Source: Humulus lupulus (lineage: Eukaryota; Streptophyta; Magnoliopsida; Rosales; Cannabaceae). Taken from it: a stretch of 64,000 nt of DNA. The stretch lies in assembly GCF_963169125.1 (NCBI RefSeq), contig NC_084800.1, positions 146,068,397 to 146,132,396 of the forward strand, in the 5' to 3' direction. The notes beneath the pieces are model-generated. The model saw only the letters and a program-made list of their open reading frames with translations. It had not been told where the DNA came from and ran no database searches. Of the stretch, positions 11,781 through 21,372 are shown one piece after another; positions within the stretch are counted from its first letter, which is position 1; every line of letters starts with the position of its first letter. Position numbers and translations under genes: made by a program.

Positions 11781-13813
11781 AAACTCCTGCCATCAAGCCT
11801 GCTTAGGGGTCAGTTTCGGCTGAGTAAGAAAATGACTCACAGCTGCATTATCCGTCTTCACTACGAACTTTGACCCCAGCAAGTAATGCCTCCACACTCG
11901 CAAGCAATGTATAACTGCGAGGAGTTCCTCTCCTGGGCAGTATACCTCCTCTCAGCTTCAGACAGCTTGCGACTTTCGTATGCGACCGGGTGGTCCTCTT
12001 TTACTAGTACCCCTCCCAGAGCATAATCTGATGCATCTGTCTGTACTTCGAAGGGCTTGCTAATAGTTGTCAAGGCAAGAACAGGATCCTTCATCATGGC
12101 TTCTTTCAAACTCCTGAACGCTTCAGCACACTTGTCAGTCCACGCCCAAATCACACCCTTTTTCAGAAGCTCGGTCAAGGGTGTTGCCCTTCTTGAGTAG
12201 CCGTCCATAAATCGTCTATAGTAGTTGGCTAGGCCCAAGAAGGAGCGGAGTTCTTTCACGTTTGTGGGGGCTTTCCATTCCTGGATTGCCCTCACCTTCT
12301 CCAGATCCATACGAATACGGCCACCTTCCACCACGTGGCCTAAGAACTTGATGCTCTCCTGTGCAAACGAGCATTTCTCTCGCTTCACATATAGCTAGTT
12401 CTCTCTCAACTTCTGAAACACTTGAGCCAAGTGTTCTTGATGCTTTTCTATCGTGGCGCTATAAACCACGATGTCATCCAAGTACACCACCACAAACTTA
12501 TCTAGCTACTCGTGGAATACTTTATTCATTAGTGTACAGAAGGTAGCAGGTGCATTTGTCAACCCAAACGGCATTACTCGAAACTAAAATGCTCCCTATC
12601 GAGTAACACACGTAGTCTTTGGTTCATCGCCATCTGCAATCCTCACCTGATAGTAGCCCAATCTCAAGTCCAACTTGGTGAAGTATTTGGCTCCACTTAG
12701 CTGGTCGAACAAATCAGCGATCAGAGGAATGGGGTATGTGTTGCGAACTGTCACCTTATTGAGAGCCCTATAGTCGATGCACAGTCTCAAGCTCCCATCG
12801 TGCTTCTTCTGGAATAGCACCGGTGCGCCATATGGCGCCTTCGACGGTCTGATGAAGCCTGCCTCCAATAGCTCTTTTAATTGCTTCCTCAATTCTTCTA
12901 GCTCAGGGGGTGCCATTCTGTATGGCGCTTTTGTCGGAGGTTTCGCTCCGGGCACCAGCTCTATCTGGTCATCAATCCCCCTCTTTGGTGGCAAGGCTTT
13001 GGGGAGTTCATCTGGCATCACATCCCCATACACCTTTAAGACCCTCATAATTTCTAGTGGAACAATTTCTTCCACTACTTCTTCGAACACGGTGGGTATA
13101 GCTACATAAGTGTGCTCCTGCTTCCTCACACCCTTCTTGAACTGTAAAGCTGAGAGAAGCTTCACACCAGGGGGTGGTTTCACCTTTGCAGGTACCATTG
13201 AAGGAGTCTCTCCCATTATAAGTAAGCTTCTAGTGGCAGGAATTGGAATGGCACCTTTCTCGGTTAGAAAGTCCATTCCCAAAACTACATCGAAGTCGTC
13301 CATATGGACGACCACCAAGTCAGTCTGCCCCTCCCACGTGTCGATTCTCACTTTTACCCCTTTAGCCACGCCAGTTGTGGCCAAGCCTTTGGAGTTGACC
13401 GCTTTCATGCGGCCTGCATCTTTCTCCAGCTTTAGTCCCAGTCGCTTTGCTTCGAGTTCAGAGATGAAGTTGTGGGTGGCGCCAGTATCAATCATCACGC
13501 TTTTGGCAGGCTTGCCATTGATAGCGGCATCCACGAACATTAGCCCTTTCCCTAGGGTCTTCTTCCCTTTCTCGCCATGCTTCTTGAGAGCATTCAGCTT
13601 GCCCCGGAATTGGCAAACTGCCGACTTGTGTGGGCCTTTGCAAATCCAACAAGCTAGCGGCTTCTTCCCTGCAGCAGCATCTGTCCCACTGGAAGAATTG
13701 GACTCAGCTGTCCTCTTCTCTCCCCCACTCTTACCCTGCCAGGACTTCCCAGACTTCTTACTCCCGGCGCTACTTGAGCTGGCTGGAGGAGTAGCCCTTT
13801 TCGGCAGGCTGCT
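11781..13813 (-). pseudogene. Gypsy-A pol: zinc knuckle, protease, RT and RNase H
   Basis: In frame with gag after one TAG (13814-13816). [14 protein letters not shown] knuckle lies near 13640, and the protease has an intact DTGATHNF at about 13480. RT follows with [22 protein letters not shown] and the catalytic YLDD near 12475, then RNase H with QTDASDYALGGVL. In-frame TAG codons occur at 12596-12598, 12584-12586, 12506-12508 and 12395-12397. One base is missing near 11943 and moves RNase H out of frame. A TGA at 11793-11795 lies where CGA (Arg) would fit. Role in the family: polyprotein cleavage and cDNA synthesis. All damage is point-like; no domain is missing. Confidence 0.92.
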
Positions 13814-14815
13814 CTACGGAGTGTAGTCTGTTAAGCGTTCGGCAGCAGCTTGAGCGGTGGCCAGATCAGACACCCACTGTCTTTGAAGTTCTTGCTTGGC
13901 CCACGATTTCAATCCCTCGAGGAAGTAGAAGAGCCTGTCCACTTCGGACATGTCTTTTATATCGAGCATCAGTCCCGAAAATCTCTTTACATATTCTCGA
14001 ACTGTCCCAACTTGTTTAAGCTCTCTTAACTGGCGTCGAGCTATGTAAGCTACATTTTCTGGCAGAAATTGCGTCTTTAATTCCCTCTTCAGGTCCGCCC
14101 AAGATGTGATGGTACACCTGCCATTCTCTATGTCATCATACTTGGTCCTCCACCACACCTTGGCATCCCCCGACAAATACATGGTAGCCATGGCGACCTT
14201 TCCATCTTCTGAATCGGCCCGCACGACTCTAAAGTAATGTTCCATGTCAAAGAGGAAATTCTCCAAATCCTTTGCATCTTTGGCCCCATTATAGGGCCTC
14301 GGCTCGGGTACTTTGGCTCGGCCATACTCCATACCTATCGGCCCTATTGCAGGGGCATTCCCAACCGCTCGCATGGTCAGGTTTACCTTGGCAGATAGCT
14401 CAGCCATTTCTTCTCTGAGCACACCGACTGCCTCCCTGCAATCTTCCGTCGTGTCATTTATTGAAACTTCTTGTTCCTTTAGCATGCGCTCCACCGCCGC
14501 GATGCGTTCTTCCCACCGAGGGGAAACAGAAGTACTTGTTGGAGTGTTTCTTTTCTCCAACGCGATAATTCTGGATAGAAGAACATCATTCTCCTTCTCC
14601 AACGCAGCTATGCGATTGTTTGCATCAGAAGATCCCGAGTCCTGACTTGCAGAGGAAAGATCCCTGACCCTCTCGTCCAGGCCATCTAGTTCCCCTACTC
14701 GCTTCTCAAGAGCTTCGATCCTCTGAGTGTTGCTCACTATAGTGTGTTTTTGCCAAGCGCTTTCTATCTTGGCTCTGATACCAACTGTCACAGGCTGGCT
14801 ATTTGGGTACTCCAA
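13814..14815 (-). CDS. Gypsy-A gag
   Basis: A 333-residue open frame, the capsid/nucleocapsid precursor. The N-terminal ~130 residues are rich in heptad-like coiled-coil pattern (IEALEKRVGEL, IAALEKENDVLL). The retrotransposon gag domain follows, with LENFLFDMEHYF, YLSGDAKVWWR and FSGLMLDIKDMS (about residues 175-320). The ATG is at 14815, 30 bases inside the 5' LTR, so the frame runs through the LTR edge and the primer-binding site. I keep this start because the frame is open and the ATG would be in the transcript; initiation further in is possible. The frame ends at a TAG in a position where CAG would fit, just before the zinc knuckle and protease in the same frame, so gag and pol were probably one ORF. 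Confidence 0.88.
   Translation of the reverse strand: MEYPNSQPVTVGIRAKIESAWQKHTIVSNTQRIEALEKRVGELDGLDERVRDLSSASQDSGSSDANNRIAALEKENDVLLSRIIALEKRNTPTSTSVSPRWEERIAAVERMLKEQEVSINDTTEDCREAVGVLREEMAELSAKVNLTMRAVGNAPAIGPIGMEYGRAKVPEPRPYNGAKDAKDLENFLFDMEHYFRVVRADSEDGKVAMATMYLSGDAKVWWRTKYDDIENGRCTITSWADLKRELKTQFLPENVAYIARRQLRELKQVGTVREYVKRFSGLMLDIKDMSEVDRLFYFLEGLKSWAKQELQRQWVSDLATAQAAAERLTDYTP
14771..14785 (-). other. Gypsy-A primer-binding site (tRNA-iMet)
   Basis: Minus strand reads TGGTATCAGAGCC two bases inside the 5' LTR, the complement of the 3' end of plant initiator tRNA-Met. Confidence 0.95.
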
Positions 14816-15385
14816 CTAGACGGAACGTGCGGCACTTGCAGACTCTTCAAGCACATACACATCAGCGGTTAGCCACATACTCAGCGGTTAGCCACATACA
14901 CATCTCGGACATGCAACGGGCGAATAACGAAGTTGAGCAAGCACAAAGCAAGTCATTCCTAGGAACGTCCACACAACACAAAGCACACAACAAGGCAAGT
15001 GGCACACAATGGCCCAACAAAGGTAACAAACAAGTAACACATAAGCAACAAGGAAGCACACAGGGGCAAGTATGGATAAATGTTATTTCATTAATATATA
15101 GCCTTGATAGGGCAAGGGAGTACACAGCTTGGCCCCTATCTGCTGATGGCCATGGTGCTTCCCTAAGTCACCAGGTCACCTCCCCCTAAGGAGCCTTCTA
15201 GGGAAATAAAGTCTTCCCAGGAACATATATGATTTTTGTTTGGGAGACATATGCAATATTACAAAATTTCCACTACCCTTTCCCATGAGGTTGCTTGGTG
15301 CAAGACTTGACTAATGATCAAGCACCAAGGCATGCTCATTACAAAATGGCCCCATGTGGGTGTGCCAAAGGGGCAGCACGCCACA
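14786..15385 (-). repeat. Gypsy-A 5' LTR
   Basis: TGTCAC...GCCACA, 600 bp. It holds a perfect 19-bp tandem duplication (14862-14880 and 14881-14899) that is single in the other LTR, and an extra copy of a short ACACAA stretch near 14982. Confidence 0.95.
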
Positions 15386-15390
15386 CTGCG
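15386..15390. other. Gypsy-A target-site duplication, right
   Basis: CTGCG, identical to 9568-9572. Confidence 0.93.
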
Positions 15391-15676
15391 CACGGTGTGC
15401 GCGCGCGCATGGCAGCTAGAACAAAAAATTTCGAAAAATTTTTTTGTGCAATTTTTTCAACCAAAACCATTTTCTAATTAGTTTTTAACATGTTTTACAC
15501 AAAATAAAGCATATATAAAAATTAATAGCATAGAAAACACAACAAGATAACCTAAAAATTGCTAAAATTCACATAAAATCAATATGTTAATAAAAACATG
15601 AAAAACCATCCAATTATTCAAACATATCAAATAATCCAATTTTAAACATGTTCATCATGAAAATAAAGATTACCAA
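15391..15676 (-). other. Copia-A untranslated leader (outer part)
   Basis: Leader between the primer site and the Gypsy-A insertion: GC-rich for about 30 bp next to the insertion (alternating GC), then AT-rich. Nothing coding. Confidence 0.7.
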
Positions 15677-15690
15677 AGGCTCTGAGGCCA
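15677..15690 (-). other. Copia-A primer-binding site, variant tRNA-iMet
   Basis: Minus strand reads TGGCCTCAGAGCC, two bases from the LTR. It fits the tRNA-iMet site TGGTATCAGAGCC except for two adjacent bases (TA to CC). Confidence 0.65.
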
Positions 15691-15692
15691 GT

Positions 15693-17550
15693 TGTTAGCT
15701 AAACTTATACAGGATCTTTATTTATTTCCATGTATATCTAATATTAAACAAATTAATACGAGATAGCCTAAAACATGTTTCTAAAATTGAATTCAAAGAG
15801 AAACAAATAATATAATACTTACAGTATATGCAGCGGAATTAAGAGTCCTTCCTTCAGTTTCTCTAACTCTTGTATCCTTTTTGTCGCAGAGTATTATCAA
15901 GAAACTGAAACGATCTTCTATTTTCTTCACGATCTTCCAATGTATCCTTAGAACCACCTAGACTAGTGTAGGCAATTCTCAACACATGAGATAGATATAG
16001 AGAGAAGAAGAGAAAATAACAAAGTGGCTTAGAAAATGACTTATGTTTAGAGAGAATATAAAACTATCAGAAAATCTGACTTGTGACTTATCTGTCGTCT
16101 CTCAAATCTTCTCTCTAAGCACTCCTTTTATAGACTCAATTAGGTCATTTAATTTAATTAAAAAATCAATAAAATAACAGCCATTTTGAAGCCCTAGGTC
16201 GAAATTATCATGGGCTATTGGCCCATGAAATTTCTCATTTGATTATAAACCCATTGGACTTAAAATCAAGGCCTGTATTATTTTCTATTGATTTAATTAA
16301 TTAAATAATTATTTAAATCCTTTATCAAATTAATTATTTATTATTTGAACCTTGATTTAAACTTATTTATTAATTTAGATACCAATTTATCTTAATTAAT
16401 AAATCTGCCATAATTTCTCTTTTCTTCTCAAAATTACACAACTCTGTGAAACTATCCAAAATTGACCTGATCAACTTTGATAATTCTAATTGATGATTAA
16501 ATCAATTAATTGAAACTATCTAGATGATTTTATCCAAGGTACAATGGGGACCATGGGCCTATGAAATCAAGCTCCAATAAGTTATCATAAATCTAACAAA
16601 TAAATTTACTAACTTATTAATTCCTCGTGACTCCGCTATAGACTCGGAATTGCACTCTTGAATTCATAGAACGCTCTATAACAAATATAGATACGCTATT
16701 AATTATCCATTGTTACAACCATAATTGTCACTCAATCCACTATAGACGGTCTACAATGAGATAGGACTAAAATACCATTTTACCCCTCATTGTATTTTAT
16801 CCTTAAAACACTTAGTTCCTTGTAAATGATATTTCAGTAAACTAATTTAATTACTGAAATGAGATCTCTATCATTTAACACCTTGAACCAAACTAAAAGG
16901 AAACCATCATTTCACTTCTTCATCAGAAGCTATAGATGTCCATATCTATGATTAACACTCCCACTCAATTGTACTACCAAGTTCCCAAGATGTAAGTATG
17001 GGCTAGTTCGTAGGGTAAGCTGGTAACGAACAAGTCAAAGAACTCAAATAATACAATCAGTTAGAATACTAACCACTCAGAATTGGGATTGAATTGATCT
17101 ATGGTCAACTATATGATATGACTAGAATAGATAATAACGGTATGTTTACTTATCTTATCAACTGTCAATATCGGTCCTGTCCGATGTAACAAATACATCC
17201 GATCTTATCTACTTTGCTAATGTTCTGGAAAGAACATAACACTGTAATGTGTAAGTAGATCATATCATAGTTTGGCAAGTCAGTGTAAATCCGGTGCACT
17301 GACTAATCTTAGGACTAACTTATTTTTGAACATATAATCATATTTATATTTCACTGTGATTACGTCACTATAAATAAGATTAGCTATATGCTCGGGATTT
17401 AATGGAAGTTTATATTAAACAAATAATCATGAAAATAAAACATGCGAGCAAAGTGATTGACCAAGTCAAAAAATGATTTCTATTCTTTTATTAATAATAA
17501 AATGAGATTACAAAGAATTTGGGTTTTAATTAGGGCATAAAACCCCAACA
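15693..17550 (-). repeat. Copia-A 5' LTR
   Basis: TGTTAGC...CCAACA, 1858 bp; the inner 782 bp next to the primer site have no partner in the window. The last 1076 bp match 1-1076. It is related in layout and sequence to the solo LTR at 21373-23556 (both share AAGCTCCAATAA and a run of similar blocks in the same order). Confidence 0.93.
16124..16132 (-). promoter_or_regulatory. Copia-A LTR TATA box
   Basis: Minus strand TATAAAAGG followed downstream by a pyrimidine/AGAGA-rich stretch, the usual LTR promoter layout. The core promoter of the left LTR lies outside the window. Confidence 0.65.
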
Positions 17551-17685
17551 AGTATGTGTTCGGGATTTACCAGGTAACGGGTAGCAATTTGGTGATCATA
17601 TGGGAATGTCGGGATTAAATGGGGAATTATATGAACACTCGATGAAATGACGGGATTGCCCTTGGTGGCATTAAAGCGTTGAGGT

Positions 17686-17694
17686 TATATAAAA
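17686..17694 (+). promoter_or_regulatory. Tekay-1 LTR TATA box
   Basis: TATATAAAA in the plus strand of the 5' LTR, about 1.7 kb before its end. Confidence 0.6.
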
Positions 17695-18724
17695 GCATTA
17701 AAGTTAGGTTGGACTTAGGCAGTTGAGGATATACTCAAGCCCAAAACAAAATTCTGGAACTAAGGAGAAAAAAAAAAAACAGAATTCCTCTCAGCCTATC
17801 TCCCTTTCTCTCTCGGCTCTATCTCTCATTGGTGTGCTTGGAGGTATTAATGAATTCTTGAGGAGTTTGGCTAAGGAATTGAAGAAGTTGAGGCTTGAGG
17901 TGTTTGGGAACTAGCTTAGGCTGAAATCATCACAGAGGTACGGGTCTATATGAAATTGTGTTAAGTTCTTGGCTGTTGTTAGAAGTTGTTTTTAAAGTTT
18001 GAGCTTAGTCTGAATTTTGGGTTTTGATGGGTTATAGGCTAAGTATTAGGGTGGTTATGCTGCTATGGTATGAACTGTAGGTTGAATTTTTAGTGTAGGG
18101 GTTGATTTGGCTGAGAATATGTAAGTTAGGCTGAGGAAAATGTAGTGAAAATACATGGGATTTATGGGTATTGAGGTTCGATTCGAGGCTTGCATGAACT
18201 CAAAGGCTTGAGGGCCTCGAATTTTTTTTCTAGGCACCGCGGCACAGGCTGAGGTGCGCCACAACCCGTGATCCTTTGATGAGAGCCCAAGGCTTTCTGA
18301 CTTGTGGCACGCCGTTGCCTTTAAGGGCTGGGCCACGACTCAAATAAACAATGTTGGCCAATTGAATGTTTTAAGCTCAGGAACCCAAATGTTAAGGCTC
18401 AAGAAGGATCATACTACCTGGCTTAGTAGAATTCAAAGTCCCAAAGGCTAGTATTTTCATCTGATGTTCTTAATTGGTTAAGGATTGATGGATATTTATT
18501 TAATATGGCATTGTGACTAGGTTTTACGTCAAGGCTCGGGTTTAGGGGATCGTTCTCGAGACTGCATTAATCAATGAGCTTGGGCCATAAGTAAGAAAAT
18601 TGTTTGTGCCCGTAGATCAGGGCATGGCCCTATAATTTGTGTTTCAAGGCATGGCCCTAATATTTGTGTTTAATATATGTGTGAATACTTGTAAATGCTA
18701 TGCTATGTTGTGCATGATTATGAA

Positions 18725-18820
18725 TGAACGGCGAAGGCCAAAAACGACAAAGGGCCAAGAACAGCGAAGGCCAAGAACGAAGAAGGCTGAGAACGGCAAG
18801 GGCCGGGAACGATGAAGGCA
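18725..18820. repeat. Degenerate short tandem repeat in Tekay-1 LTR
   Basis: About five imperfect units of 16-20 bp built on GGCCAAGAACGGCGAA. Confidence 0.75.
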
Positions 18821-19406
18821 TGCTAAATGCATACCGCTAGGGCCAGACCCTCTAAGGGTACTATATCAAATCGCTCGGTGAAGACTGTGATCCCAATGCC
18901 TGGTAAAGCACCTAGAACGGCATAGGCCGCTATATTTTTAATCTGTTGTCTGTTTATGTTGTATATTATTGGATTGAATTGTGATATATATGCGTTGAGT
19001 TTTCTTGATGGGCCTTGACTCACGGATGCTTTATGGTGCAGGTAACAACAAGGGAAAGATTGATCAACCATGAGTTGGAGAGCATGGAGCGGTATGTACA
19101 TATTCGGCCTACCTGGCTGCCATGGCAGAGGTTATTTTGAGGAATATGCTCTAATGGTTGCTTTTGTAGCTTAGGTCAATTGTATGCAAATTTTTTAGTT
19201 GTAATAGATTTTCAAACAGTATTTTGGGATCCCAAATGTATATCTTCTACAAATTTAAAAGAAGGTCCAAATCTTTATAATTATGGTTCGTCAAATGAGT
19301 TTTTATTTTGATTTAATCACACTTTTCAACCTAAAACCTCGATTAGAGACCTAATGGGACATTTATAAATCACTTGGTAACGGGTCTAAGGTATTAGGGC
19401 ATTACA

Positions 19407-19424
19407 ACTTCGTATCAGAGCGTG
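19407..19424 (+). other. Tekay-1 primer-binding site
   Basis: CGTATCAGAGCG directly after the 5' LTR; fits the tRNA-iMet site TGGTATCAGAGC with mismatches at its start. Confidence 0.8.
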
Positions 19425-19752
19425 CCAAGGTTTATGGTTCTTGGAGATCGACCAAACATGTACACTCACTGCCAGAGACAAGCTCAAGTCAGGGTTGGTT
19501 GATATTAAATGAACTATGTGTTTAATTGCTTCTTTTAGTTGCCATGTTTGCCTTAATATTATAGATAGAGCATGATGAATGTGTTTATATATGTATGATG
19601 CCAGGGCATGACCCCTTGATTGTCATAAGCTTATGTTATCTGCATGTGGTGTGAATTGATGTTTGTATTGGATTAATGGAACTGGGAGGTGGTTTTGGAC
19701 GTTGTTATCATGCTTGATGTGCGGTGTCATTGGTTGCAGGAATATTGCAGCT

Positions 19753-20870
19753 ATGCCTCGGCAATCGATTAGACTTCGTTGCAATGTGGCCAAAGATGAC
19801 AACCAAGGTCAGGACCCTCCACCTACCCCATAGAATTGGCAATAGTTGTTTGTCGAAATTGAAAAAAGACTTCAGCGAACGGAGTAGGAGCTCCGAGAAC
19901 TGAGGTAGCAGGCCCCTCCTCGAGGTATTGGGTTATAGATTCCACATGTTGTGGCACCAGTGCCAACCCAACTCATGATGGAGAACAGGCGGGAGCCTTC
20001 ATTCGAGAGATTCAGGAAGCAACACTCTCCCACCTTTGAGGGCGGTCCATACCCACTATGGGTAGAGCATTGGATGAATATGACTTCTTCCATCCTATAT
20101 ATCATGATGGTAGAAGGGAATGAGAGGGTGGCCTGTGCAAGTTACATGTTAAGAGAAAACGTCGGCATCTGGTGGGAAGTAGTGTCTTAGAGGAGGGATG
20201 AAACAGCTATGACCTTGGAAGAATTCAGAAACATCTTCAACGAGAAATACTTAAGTGTTGCAGCTTGAGCTGCAAAGGTGGATGAGTTTGTTAATTTGAC
20301 TCAGAACTGAATGGCGGTCACAGAGTATGCACTAAAGTTTAATCGGTTGGCGAAGTTCGTGCCAAACTTGATGTCATTTGATATGACACAGAGGGATTGG
20401 TTTGTGCAGGGACTAAACATCATGATATTCCATGAAGTCAATATAACATTTGATCCAAGGACTACCATCTATGCACAAGTAGTGGAGAAGGCCCTTATTG
20501 TTGAAGGGGCTGAGGATCAGATATGGCAAGAGGGTGCTGAAAGGCACGATGCTTAGATGACGCTACCTCCTTTCACCGGTTCTAGTCGGGGTAGTGGCCC
20601 CAGTGAGAAGAAGATGAAGGCTCCAAATTCTTTTGTTACTCCTAGTTCAAATAAGAGGGCATGGGGTGCTTTTAGTGGCCGTCAGGGCGAGGGAGAGAAC
20701 TGGAGGAGTTTCCCAGAATGTCCTAGGTCTAGGCGATGACATCAGAGATAGTGCAGGGTTAGATCATGCTTCAATTGTGGGAGTTTAGTCACCTAAGGAA
20801 GGACTGCTGACATGCTAGAAAAAAAGAACTGAGGAAGAGAAACAACCTCATTCCAGCCAGAGTATTGACC
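19753..20870 (+). pseudogene. Tekay-1 gag
   Basis: Starts at ATG 19753 (MPRQSIRL), 340 bp after the primer site. The gag domain is recognisable through EPSFERFRKQHSP, NERVACASYMLRE, IWWEVVS, YALKFNRLAKFVP and YAQVVEKALIVEGAE. A damaged zinc knuckle (CFNCG) is near 20770. Many stops: among others after PPPTP, after WWEVVS (TAG) and after QTQN-like text (TGA), leaving fragments 19951-20190, 20311-20556 and 20557-20739. Not translatable as gag. Confidence 0.85.
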
Positions 20871-21372
20871 TTGACCCAGACCAAGGCTAAGACTAGACCA
20901 TATGTCTTGACAACTTAGATTTCTAGTGCTGGTTCTTCATTTACTACACTGTTTGATTCATGAGCTACTCATTCGTGTAGACCTTGTGATATATATGCAA
21001 GGGAATTCAGGACTTTGTTGCCAACAGGGAAACTTGTGGTCTCTAGGAGATGGGTTAGGGCATTACCAGTGGAGATAGACATTAGGGAGTTGTCTATGGA
21101 TCTGATCGAGCTAGCGATGGATGACTTTGATATGATTCTGGGATGGATTAGTTATCAAAGTATGGGGCAACGATAGACTGCAAGCGAAGAATGGTCACCT
21201 TTTAACCAGAAGGGGAAATGTCATTTGTATTTGTGGGGATAGTGAGTGGGACGCGAGTACTTATGATCTCTGCACTAAAAGCTAGAGACCTAATGCAAGA
21301 AGGTTTGCATAGGATTCCTAGCAAACTAGTGGATACCTCTGGGGCTGTTTCAGTTGGACCAGATGAAACCAG
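20871..21372 (+). pseudogene. Tekay-1 protease (5' part, interrupted)
   Basis: The aspartic protease is recognisable by FDS-stop-ATHS (the Gly of D-S-G is replaced by a stop), LLPTGKLVVSRRWVRALP and LIELAMDDFDMILG. Further stops and frameshifts follow. At 21372 the frame is broken by the solo LTR; the missing part resumes at 23557. Confidence 0.82.
21368..21372. other. Target-site duplication of the solo LTR, left
   Basis: ACCAG before TGTTAGG; the same ACCAG follows at 23557-23561. Confidence 0.92.

Larger units (their letters stand above)
9573..15385 (-). mobile_element. Gypsy-A: complete chromovirus (Galadriel-like), minus strand
   Basis: All ends are visible: LTRs of 601 and 600 bp (TGTCAC...GCCACA), a perfect 5-bp target duplication CTGCG, a tRNA-iMet primer site, a purine tract, and gag-protease-RT-RNase H-integrase-chromodomain in Ty3/Gypsy order on the minus strand. 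Total 5813 bp. Pol phrasing (VCQQDKV, KYATFIPV, LKPYHEDP) and the C-terminal chromodomain fit the chromoviruses, probably Galadriel; the clade is from memory of family features. It lies in the GC-rich part of the Copia-A leader. Several stop codons and one frameshift make it non-functional, although the catalytic residues remain. Confidence 0.95.
1..17550 (-). mobile_element. Copia-A: Ty1/Copia LTR retrotransposon, minus strand, interrupted
   Basis: The same 1076 bp end both sides of this block (1-1076 and 16475-17550) and differ at only about four positions by eye. Between them, on the minus strand and in Copia order, lie a primer-binding-like site (15677-15690), gag/protease (6622-7368), integrase (5157-6621), RT/RNase H (1101-2569) and a purine tract (1077-1092). 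Integrase before RT is the Ty1/Copia order. Two foreign blocks interrupt it: an LTR remnant at 2570-5156 and Gypsy-A at 9573-15385. The outer 782 bp of the 3' LTR and its target duplication lie left of the window. The right flank is AGTAT inside a Tekay LTR. Sub-lineage not resolved. Confidence 0.92.
17551..19406 (+). repeat. Tekay-1 5' LTR (3' part)
   Basis: Ends GGGCATTACA just before the primer site. Its last ~450 bp align with 26765-27203. It contains a TATA box at 17686, a GC-rich block near 18230-18340 and a GGCCAAGAACG-type short repeat at 18725-18820. The first part of the LTR is displaced by Copia-A. Confidence 0.85.

Noticed and set aside
13110..13826. Plus-strand 238-codon frame
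   Set aside because: It lies exactly antisense to the Gypsy-A zinc knuckle and protease coding frame and shows no family motif; it mirrors the coding composition of the other strand.
1..17550. Repeat of 1-1076 at 16475-17550 as assembly duplication
   Set aside because: The copies frame a minus-strand Copia element with purine tract and primer-like site at the right places, so they are LTRs; a few real differences exist.
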